Positions 23,026 to 29,809 of a DNA stretch of 31,194 nt are shown here, piece by piece. Source of the stretch: an uncultured Eubacteriales bacterium (GTDB taxonomy: Bacteria > Bacillota > Clostridia > Oscillospirales > CAG-272); NCBI GenBank assembly GCA_934467435.1, contig CAKSLR010000005.1, positions 1-31,194 of the forward strand, in the 5' to 3' direction. A model generated the notes under the pieces. The model had not been told where the DNA came from and made no database searches. It saw nothing but the letters and a program-made list of their open reading frames with translations. How positions within the stretch are numbered: position 1 is the stretch's first letter; each line of letters begins with the position of its first letter. Position numbers and translations under genes: made by a program.

Positions 23026-23050
23026 CGGCAGACGCGCTCCGCGTCTGCCG
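23026..23050. repeat. Perfect 11-bp palindromic hairpin, possibly a dispersed repeat
   Basis: CGGCAGACGCG (23026-23036) and CGCGTCTGCCG (23040-23050) around a CTC loop, with no T-run on either side. It lies between the pflB terminator and the next operon's promoter. It resembles intergenic palindromes near 772-804 and 3119-3138 in style, not in sequence. Confidence 0.5.
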
Positions 23051-23066
23051 CCGCCACAGGAATAGA

Positions 23067-23095
23067 GCCTTCCCCGCAGGGAAGGCGCCTTTTTT
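23067..23095. terminator. Terminator-like hairpin after pflB
   Basis: GCCTTCCC (23067-23074) pairs with GGGAAGGC (23079-23086). The T-run (TTTTTT, 23090-23095) lies on the plus side; in the minus direction, that of pflB, only TCTATTCC follows. It may terminate weakly after pflB or work in both directions. Confidence 0.6.
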
Positions 23096-25355
23096 ACATA
23101 TGCTCGTGAATGGTACGCGAGATCACTTCGTCCTGCTGCTCTTTGGTCAGCTTGTTGAAGTTGACGGCGTAGCCGCTCACGCGGATGGTCAGCTGCGGGT
23201 ATTTTTCGGGGTGCTTCTGCGCATCCAGCAGCATCTCCCGGTTGAAAATGTTCACGTTCAGGTGGTAGCCGCTTGCCGCCACATACCCGTCAATCAGGGT
23301 GCTGAGATTCTCGGCGCGTTCCGCTTCGTTTTTGCCGAGCGAGGCGGGCGTGGTGCTGAAGGTGTTGGAAATGCCGTCCCTTGCGTATTCGTAGGGCAGT
23401 TTCGCGACCGATTCCAGCGATGCCAGCGCCCCGTTTTCATCCCTGCCGTGCATGGGGTTCGCACCGGGGGCAAGCGGTTCGCCCGCGCGGCGCCCGTCGG
23501 GCGTCGAGCCGGTCTTTTTCCCGTAAACCACGTTGGAGGTGATGGTCAGAATGGACATGGTAGGAATCGAATGGCGGTAGGTGTAGTGGCTGCCGACCTT
23601 TTTCATAAAGGTCTTGACCAGCCAGACGGCAATCTCGTCCGCGCGGGGGTCGTTGTTGCCGTATTTCGGGAAGTCGCCCTCGGTGCGGAACTCGGTAATC
23701 AGCCCGTCCTCGTTGCGGATGGGGTAGACCTTCGCATAGCGGATGGCGCTCAGCGAATCCGCCGCGCACGAAAGCCCGGCAACGCCGGTCGCAAAGAAGC
23801 GGCGCACCTTCGTGTCATGCAGCGCCATTTCCAGCGATTCGTAGGCGTATTTGTCGTGCATATAGTGAATGAGGTTCAGCGTGTTGACATACAGCCCCGC
23901 CAGCCAGTCCATCATCGTGTCGAACTTTCCGATCACATCGGCATAGTCCAGCGGGCCATCGCCCTCCACCGGCAAAAAGGCAGGGGAGACCTGAAGCGGC
24001 TTGCCGGTCTTTTTATCTTTTTCCAGTTCATCCCGACCGCCGTTGAGCGCGTAAAGAAGGCACTTTGCCAGGTTGGCACGTGCGCCGAAGAACTGCATGT
24101 CCTTGCCCTCGCGCATGCTGCTCACGCAGCAGGCAATGCAGTAGTCGTCTCCCATTTCGGGGCGCATCAGGTCATCGCTTTCATACTGAATGGCGGAAGT
24201 CTCCAGCGAAATTTCGGCACAGTAGCGCTTGAAGTTCTCGGGCAGGCGGGTGCTCCACAGCACAGTCAGGTTCGGTTCGGGCGCGGGACCCAGGTTCTTC
24301 AGCGTATGCAGCATCCGGTAGGAAGTGCGGGTCACCAGCGTCCGTCCGTCCGTTCCCATACCGCCGATGGATTCGGTTACCCACGTGGGGTCGCCCGAAA
24401 AGAGTTCGTTGTATTCGCGCGTGCGCATGAACTTGACAATCCGCAACTTCATCACAAAGTGGTCAATCAGTTCCTGTGCGCCGCTCTCGTCCAGCGTGCC
24501 GTTTTGAAGGTCGCGCTCCATGTAAATGTCAAGGAACGCGGTGTTTCTGCCGATGCTCATGGCAGCACCGTTCTGGTCCTTCACCGCGCCGAGGTAGCCG
24601 AAATACAGCCACTGCACCGCCTCCTGCGCCGTGCGGGCAGGGCGGGAGATGTCGCAGCCGTAAGCGGCAGCCATTTCCTTCAGTTTGCCGAGCGCCCGTA
24701 CCTGTTCCGCAATCTCCTCGCGGTCGCGGACCCGTTCCTCGGTCATGTCGCCGCCGGAGAGCTGCGCTTCATCCTCCTGCTTTTTGCGGATGAGGTAATC
24801 TACCCCATAGAGCGCTACGCGGCGGTAGTCGCCTACAATGCGCCCTCTGCCATAGGTATCGGGCAGCCCGGTCAGAATGTGCGCGCGGCGGGCAAGGCGC
24901 ATCTCGGGCGTATAGGCGTCATAAACGCCGTCGTTGTGGGTCTTGCGGTAACGGCGGAAGAAGTCGTGCACCTCGGGGTCAATGTGGTAGCCGTACATTT
25001 CGAGCGACTGTTCCGCCATCCGCAAACCGCCTGCTACATGCAGCCCGCGCTTGAAGGGTTCATCGGTCTGCAGCCCCACGATTTTTTCCAGTTCCTTGTC
25101 AAGGTACCCTGCGGCGTGGCTGTTGACGCCGGAAACGGTTTTCGTGTCCGCCGCCAGAACGCCGCCGGCTGCCCGCTCTTTTTCCGAGAGGGAGAGAATC
25201 TCCTCCCACAACTTGCGCGTGGCAGCGGTGGCAGGGGCAAGAAAACTGCCGTCCCCTTTATAGGGGGTATAGTTGCGCTGGATAAAATCCCGCACATCAA
25301 TCTCATCATTGCTCCACTTGCCGGGCACAAACCCCAGCCATTCTTCTCTTTCCAT
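23094..25355 (-). CDS. pflB: Pyruvate formate-lyase (formate C-acetyltransferase)
   Basis: A 753-residue glycyl-radical enzyme converting pyruvate and CoA to acetyl-CoA and formate in fermenting cells. The catalytic cysteines are C409-C410 in DDYCIACCVSSM, and the radical glycine is G728 in RVSGYAVNF near the C-terminus (E. coli: C418/C419 and G734). Length is close to E. coli PflB. It follows pflA by 39 bases and is probably made from the same transcript. The radical is oxygen-labile, so its presence points to anaerobic life. Confidence 0.97.
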   Translation of the reverse strand: MEREEWLGFVPGKWSNDEIDVRDFIQRNYTPYKGDGSFLAPATAATRKLWEEILSLSEKERAAGGVLAADTKTVSGVNSHAAGYLDKELEKIVGLQTDEPFKRGLHVAGGLRMAEQSLEMYGYHIDPEVHDFFRRYRKTHNDGVYDAYTPEMRLARRAHILTGLPDTYGRGRIVGDYRRVALYGVDYLIRKKQEDEAQLSGGDMTEERVRDREEIAEQVRALGKLKEMAAAYGCDISRPARTAQEAVQWLYFGYLGAVKDQNGAAMSIGRNTAFLDIYMERDLQNGTLDESGAQELIDHFVMKLRIVKFMRTREYNELFSGDPTWVTESIGGMGTDGRTLVTRTSYRMLHTLKNLGPAPEPNLTVLWSTRLPENFKRYCAEISLETSAIQYESDDLMRPEMGDDYCIACCVSSMREGKDMQFFGARANLAKCLLYALNGGRDELEKDKKTGKPLQVSPAFLPVEGDGPLDYADVIGKFDTMMDWLAGLYVNTLNLIHYMHDKYAYESLEMALHDTKVRRFFATGVAGLSCAADSLSAIRYAKVYPIRNEDGLITEFRTEGDFPKYGNNDPRADEIAVWLVKTFMKKVGSHYTYRHSIPTMSILTITSNVVYGKKTGSTPDGRRAGEPLAPGANPMHGRDENGALASLESVAKLPYEYARDGISNTFSTTPASLGKNEAERAENLSTLIDGYVAASGYHLNVNIFNREMLLDAQKHPEKYPQLTIRVSGYAVNFNKLTKEQQDEVISRTIHEHM

Positions 25356-25394
25356 GTTCTTTCCCTTTCTTTCTCTTTTTCTCCCATTTCGGCG

Positions 25395-26114
25395 TCACTC
25401 GGCGCCGAGATCCTGTTTTGCCCGCAGAATGTCATCCGCCCCCGGCACAGGAACCCCCTCCAGCGGATAGGGAATACCGAGCCGTTTGTATTTTTCCTTC
25501 CCCATCGTGTGGTAGGGGAGCACCTCGCGCCGCCGGACGGCGTTGCCTAACCCGTCCAAAAACCGGCGCGTGGCAAGCAGGTCGCCTTCTCCGTCCGTCC
25601 AGCCGGGCAACAGCACCTGCCGGATCCAGAGTGGCACCCCCTCGTGCGCACAGCGGCGGGCAAAGGCAAGTTCGGCACGGTTGTCGCGCCCGGTCAGGCG
25701 GCGGCAGACCTCGGGATCAATGTGCTTGATGTCGAGCAACACCAGATCGGTCAGGGAAAGGAGGCGCGTGTAGCGTTCGTCGCTCTCCTCGTAGAGCGCG
25801 CCGGAGGTGTCCAGCGCGGTGTGAATGCCCTCCGCCCGCAACTGCGCAAACAGTTCAAGCAGAAAATCGAGTTGCGCCAGCGGTTCTCCGCCACTCACGG
25901 TCACGCCGCCCTGCCGCCCGAAGTAGTGGCGGTATTTTTTCACCTCGGCAAGCACCGCGCTGCTCTCCGTCTCGCGTCCGCCGCGGGGATCCCACGTGTC
26001 GGGGTTGTGGCAGTAACGGCAGCGCAGCGGGCAGCCCTGCAAAAACAGCACAAACCGCAGCCCCGGTCCGTCTACCGCACCCATGGTTTCGATGGAATGA
26101 ACCCGCCCGGTCAT
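25395..26114 (-). CDS. pflA: Pyruvate formate-lyase-activating enzyme (radical SAM)
   Basis: A 239-residue radical SAM enzyme that places the glycyl radical on PflB. The cluster cysteines are C28, C32 and C35 in LQGCPLRCRYCHNPD; VTVSGGEPL is the SAM-binding GGEP motif, and VHSIETMGAVDGPGLRFV is typical of PflA. Start at 26114 follows GGGAGG; an ATG 40 codons upstream is in an AT-rich leader that contains the promoter. It stands before pflB, the reverse of the common pflB-pflA order. Confidence 0.95.
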   Translation of the reverse strand: MTGRVHSIETMGAVDGPGLRFVLFLQGCPLRCRYCHNPDTWDPRGGRETESSAVLAEVKKYRHYFGRQGGVTVSGGEPLAQLDFLLELFAQLRAEGIHTALDTSGALYEESDERYTRLLSLTDLVLLDIKHIDPEVCRRLTGRDNRAELAFARRCAHEGVPLWIRQVLLPGWTDGEGDLLATRRFLDGLGNAVRRREVLPYHTMGKEKYKRLGIPYPLEGVPVPGADDILRAKQDLGAE

Positions 26115-26238
26115 GCCTGTTTCCTCCCTTTTTTCTTTTTTTTGCCTCGCGCCGCTCCTTTTTGCGGCTTTTATGAGATAAAACACATAATTTTTTATGA
26201 TTTTGTAGAAAAATATGTATTTTTGCGATGTCATGCTT

Positions 26239-26268
26239 ATCTTATCATAAAACCATCCGGTTTGTCAA
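26239..26268 (-). promoter_or_regulatory. Sigma-A promoter of pflA-pflB
   Basis: TTGACA (26263-26268), 18-base spacer, TAAGAT (26239-26244). Confidence 0.75.
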
Positions 26269-26280
26269 GTGGCGCACAAG

Positions 26281-26313
26281 ATATTGTGATGATTGTTTTT
26301 ATTTTCACAATAT
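26281..26313 (-). promoter_or_regulatory. Inverted repeat, candidate Rex-type redox operator
   Basis: ATATTGTGA and TCACAATAT form a perfect 9-bp inverted repeat with a 15-base centre, 12 bases upstream of the -35. TTGTGAAAATAAAAACAA within it resembles a Rex site (TTGTGA...TCACAA) with a poor right half. Rex (NADH/NAD+ sensing) controls pfl in some Bacillota. A CRP/Fnr-type site is an alternative. Confidence 0.45.
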
Positions 26314-26412
26314 GCAGTGCTTTTGATAAGGGTAGTATCGATTTCCGCCGTGCCCGCGCACCCGGAACAGATTGACTTTTTCTCCCATGCCCGCGATGTT
26401 TCCTTTGCCTGT

Positions 26413-26445
26413 AAAAAAAGACCCGCCGTCCGAAAGGACGGCGGG
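26413..26445 (-). terminator. Terminator of the split surface esterase gene
   Basis: A 10-bp stem CCCGCCGTCC/GGACGGCGGG with a 4-base loop; on the minus strand it is followed by TCTTTTTTT. Confidence 0.92.
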
Positions 26446-26457
26446 GAAAGTATCGTA

Positions 26458-27792
26458 TTACGTGCCGTATTGCAGCATCGGTACCAGAATCACCTGTCCC
26501 GACTGCGTAACGCGCCCGACGGCAAATACCACCTGGTCACCCGCTTTCAGGTCAAGCGAGAAACCGGCAAATTTGGCGTTCAGTTCCTCCAGCGTTGTGG
26601 CGGGGGAGATGGCATACCAGGTCGAAAGGTCATCTGCCCTGGTGTTCTCCCCGGGGAAGGAAACGATCTTCCCGTTGACAAACAGCGCAAGGCAGGCTTT
26701 TCCGTCCATGGATGCCTGCGCCGCCTTTGGCGCGGCGGCAAACGAAATGGTGTAGGTCGCGCTCCGTTCGGCGGTGTAGCACAGGGCGGTCACCCCGTCT
26801 TTGCGCGGCGAGGTGGCAATCGCGTAGTGGTTCTGCTTCCAGAATGCACCGTGGGTATCGCCTTTCCAGATCGAATCCACATCGCTCTCATGGCAGAGCC
26901 AGTTTCCCGACGCCGTTGCGGTGAAGGGCGTGAAGATTTTGTCGCCAAAGGAGAAGAACCCTGCCTTCCAGGCGGAAAGATCGGGGGAGAATTGGCTTGT
27001 GCCGCTGCGGTCGGGCGTGATGGCGCCGGTCGCATCCTCGGTAAGGAACACGCTGGGGTAAATCAGCGCCTGATCGGCGAGCGAGGCGCTCGTGCCGTCG
27101 GCATTTGCGACCCGCTCAAACACCAGCACCACTTCGTCCCCCGGCTCCACATTCACCCGCAGGGTGTCCAGTTCCATGTTGAGTTCTTCCCGTTCCACAT
27201 AAGAGGCAACCCGGTACCAGCCCTTGACGCCGCTTGCCGTTTCGTCAGACGAGGCGCCTGCCGGCCAGGCAATTCTGCCGTTGACAAACACCGCAATGTC
27301 GGTCTTGCCCTTATCCTGCAGGGTGTCAATGCACATACCCAGTACGCCGCTTGCGCTGGCAATGTAACGGAAGCCGATGCCCTCGCCCACACGGTTCGAG
27401 ACGCCGAGCGCGTAGTTGGACGAACGGAACCCGCCGTGCCAGTTGCCCCAGCGGTTCTCGCCCTCACTTGCCAGATGCAGCCAGCTCTGGCTGTCCACCC
27501 AGGTAAAGGGAACAAAAGTGCGGCTGTTATAGTCGAGGTAGCCTGCCGACCAGCCGCCGGACGTGATCTCGTCCTCGTCATATACCGTCTGGCGCGGCGG
27601 GTTGAAGTCGCCGCCGTAGATGCTGTGGGAGCGGCGCTGCCCCATCATCAGAGAGGAGGAATACTGCACGGAAAGCGTATAGTCCGCCAGTTTCTCGCCG
27701 CCGACCCAAACACTCATCTTCAGCGTGGAGGGCACGGCGCCTGATGTTTTGACCAGCCGGTACCCCTCAAAGGTCAGCCCCGGCGTTTCGGA
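26458..27792 (-). pseudogene. Downstream half of a frameshifted surface esterase: two beta-rich modules
   Basis: About 444 codons, open from the frameshift point near 27792 to the stop. It begins SETPGLTFEGYRLVK, which matches the same position in the intact paralogue at 29810-31194 (SETPGLTFEGYRLTL), so it was once one gene with the upstream half. It contains two similar modules of about 190 residues. Each starts W-x-AG-(Y/F) with a PFT motif (FVPFTWVDSQSWLHL; FTPFTATASGNWLC), continues with H-GAF or HGGF, then (A/L)-x-FVNG-(R/K) and WY...EEL, and ends in a GD-x-VV strand. They look like beta-sandwich binding modules of no family I can name. Without the upstream half it has no signal peptide and no ribosome site. 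Confidence 0.75.
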
Positions 27793-29639
27793 CGCAACTC
27801 GACCCCTTCCATCGCGCGGGTGATGGGCGTAATCTGCGGAATGATATAACCGAAACCGCGCGCCATGTCAACCGAGACCCGGTCGCCCGGGCGGATTTCC
27901 GTGACGCCGTCCACCCCGACCAGTTTTACGCTTGCCGCCTCTTCGGTGTAGGGCAGATGATAGCCCGAGTCGGGATAGAGTTTGTCAAGAAGCAGGATGG
28001 AGTTTCTGCCCGCATCCATCCCCATTTCGTTCTGCCCCTGCATGAAATAGTGAATCTGCGGGTGCACTTCCTGCATGGTGGTCGGCATGGGGTAGCCGAA
28101 TTTTTTCTCAAACGCTTCTGCCGAGCCGTACCGGGCAAGGAAATAGTTCTTGACGTTTTCATCGCTGCCCACCCATTCTTCGGTGGCGTTCGAGATGACA
28201 TACACGTTCGAGAACACGCCCTCGGTCGTGCCGCCCATGGCGTACTGCGAGATGCGCGGACCCGTCATGTACAGTTCCCGCTCCGAGTTGCCGTTGTTAT
28301 CGCGGCAGGAACGCAGGGTCATCAGCCCGCAGAATTCCAGTTCCCGGTAGAGCTTGTTGTGGTCGTACACCACGTCTTCCATCAGCCCGCGGTGCACTTT
28401 GGCAAACTGTTCGTCATAGTAAGCATCATCGGAGGCGCTGTCGCTCTCCCCCTGGAACCAGTAGTACGCCATGTGGCTGAGGGTAAAGTGCCCGGCGTCC
28501 ACTTCGTGATACAGGGTCTTCAGCGCCAGGCGGAACACCGCCACCGCCTGCTCATAGTCATTATACAGCGGTTCGGGACCGCCCATGCGCTCGGGGATAA
28601 AGTTGTTGATGGGGTGCCCGCCGTGGGAGGCGTTGACCACCCACACACGCTCGCCCGTGCCGGCAACCCATTCATGGGCAAGCCCGGCGCACCAGCCCGC
28701 CTGCTGGAAATTCGTGATCTTGCTGCTTTCGTCAAACACGCTGATGTGCGGCCCCGCAATGTTGGAGGAGTAGCGGGTGTTCGTGCCCCATTTCAGCGTG
28801 GGGGTTACGTAGTCCTCGGGTTGCTGCGCGTCGTAAAGTTTGTTGTTGTGATTCGGGTTTTCGATCTGCGACGCTCCCGTGATGTTCAGGGTCTGATAGG
28901 TGTAGGTAAAGTAGGTCATGGTGTCTTTGGTACGGATGTACTGGTTGTAGCGCCCGTTGCCCGCGTCGGCAGAGGCGTGGTCGCCCGAGGCGTTCGACTG
29001 CCCCGAAACAAACAGCATGCTGATGGGAGAGGGGTCGACCGAGAAGCGGTAACTCTTGCCGTCCTCCGTCTCCACGGTGGCACTGCCGGTCGCCACGGCA
29101 AACACGGCGCTGCCCTTGTTCTCAAACAGGGCGCTGTCTTTTTTTTCGGTGCCGGTCACGTAACTGTGGATCACCACATCCCGAATGTCCTTAATCTTTT
29201 TCGGGAACGAGTAGGTGTCCTGATAGCGGATGTGAATGACCCCGTCCTCGTCGGTGTAGGGGTAATCCTGCACCTTGCCGGGGGTGGAGGGAATGTGGTC
29301 CGCCGGAATCCCCGTCTTGATACCGTTAATCATAAAATAACCGTCCTCACTGATCGAGATGACCGGCGTCTTGCCGTCCTCTCCTTTTTCGCCTTTTTCA
29401 CCGGTCGCCTTGACGTCGGTTACCGTGCCGTTGATGACCCAGTAGCCGTCGGCGTTGATGGTGACGTTCGGCGCATCGCCTTTTTCCCCTTTCAGGGATG
29501 CCAGCCATTCTTCCAGGGTGCCCTGAAAGCCGTTTTCTACCGCTAATTCATAGGCGCTTTTGCCCGGAGTGCCCGCACAGCCGGCAAGAACCGCCGCCAG
29601 CATGCAAAACAGCAGGGCAAGAGAGAGAATTCTTTTCAT
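27774..29639 (-). CDS. Secreted SGNH/sialate O-acetylesterase-like lipoprotein, C-terminus cut by a frameshift
   Basis: A 621-residue lipoprotein as read. C21 (LAGC) is the lipidation site. Residues 28-55 are the SAYELAVENGFQGTLEEWL domain seen in surface proteins, with short collagen-like Gly-x-x runs (81-90) and two DGY-(W/F)-x-ING repeats (64-72, 99-107). The catalytic domain runs from about 205 to 560: FVSGQSNASG (S215 as nucleophile), WVVNASHGGHP, WFQGESD (395-400) and EVHPQIHYF, the pattern of SASA/SGNH esterases. It probably removes acetyl or similar esters from surface or dietary glycans. The last residues PKRRG follow a one-base shift; two beta modules in the other frame are lost. 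Start follows AAGGAG. Monocistronic. Confidence 0.82.
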   Translation of the reverse strand: MKRILSLALLFCMLAAVLAGCAGTPGKSAYELAVENGFQGTLEEWLASLKGEKGDAPNVTINADGYWVINGTVTDVKATGEKGEKGEDGKTPVISISEDGYFMINGIKTGIPADHIPSTPGKVQDYPYTDEDGVIHIRYQDTYSFPKKIKDIRDVVIHSYVTGTEKKDSALFENKGSAVFAVATGSATVETEDGKSYRFSVDPSPISMLFVSGQSNASGDHASADAGNGRYNQYIRTKDTMTYFTYTYQTLNITGASQIENPNHNNKLYDAQQPEDYVTPTLKWGTNTRYSSNIAGPHISVFDESSKITNFQQAGWCAGLAHEWVAGTGERVWVVNASHGGHPINNFIPERMGGPEPLYNDYEQAVAVFRLALKTLYHEVDAGHFTLSHMAYYWFQGESDSASDDAYYDEQFAKVHRGLMEDVVYDHNKLYRELEFCGLMTLRSCRDNNGNSERELYMTGPRISQYAMGGTTEGVFSNVYVISNATEEWVGSDENVKNYFLARYGSAEAFEKKFGYPMPTTMQEVHPQIHYFMQGQNEMGMDAGRNSILLLDKLYPDSGYHLPYTEEAASVKLVGVDGVTEIRPGDRVSVDMARGFGYIIPQITPITRAMEGVELRPKRRG

Positions 29640-29682
29640 GGGAAACTCCTTATCCGTAATATTGGGTCTTTGGTCGTCTCTC

Positions 29683-29711
29683 ATTATACCAGTTTTTTCT
29701 TTGCTTTGCAA
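29683..29711 (-). promoter_or_regulatory. Sigma-A promoter of the split surface esterase gene
   Basis: TTGCAA (29706-29711), 17-base spacer, perfect TATAAT (29683-29688). Two copies of TTTTGTGCA lie just upstream on the minus strand and could be regulator sites. Confidence 0.75.
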
Positions 29712-29761
29712 TCTTCAAAATGCACAAAAAGATTCGATTTTTTTGTTTATTCTGCACAAAA

Positions 29762-29796
29762 GGCGGAGGACGCCTCGGAAAGAAGCGTCCTCCGCC
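29762..29796 (-). terminator. Terminator of the second surface esterase gene
   Basis: A perfect 12-bp stem GGCGGAGGACGC/GCGTCCTCCGCC with an 11-base loop, followed on the minus strand by TTTTGTGC. It lies between the two paralogous genes, so they are separate transcripts. Confidence 0.85.
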
Positions 29797-29809
29797 TGTC
29801 GTTCTTTAT

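Larger units (their letters stand above)
26115..26457. other. AT-rich regulatory region upstream of pflA
   Basis: No gene. It holds, from left to right, an AU-rich pflA leader of about 115 bases, the pflA promoter (26239-26268), an inverted-repeat operator (26281-26313) and the terminator of the neighbouring gene (26413-26445). Confidence 0.7.

Noticed and set aside
22977..25550. Plus-strand open frame of 857 codons over pflB
   Set aside because: Antisense to pyruvate formate-lyase with all catalytic motifs intact; no family features of its own.
27780..27800. Programmed ribosomal frameshift joining the split esterase
   Set aside because: No X-XXY-YYZ slippery sequence and no evident stimulatory stem at the junction; a simple one-base indel explains the data better.
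27957..29546. Plus-strand open frame of 529 codons over the surface esterase
   Set aside because: Antisense to a lipoprotein with promoter, ribosome site and esterase motifs; composition is Val/His/Arg-rich and not protein-like.
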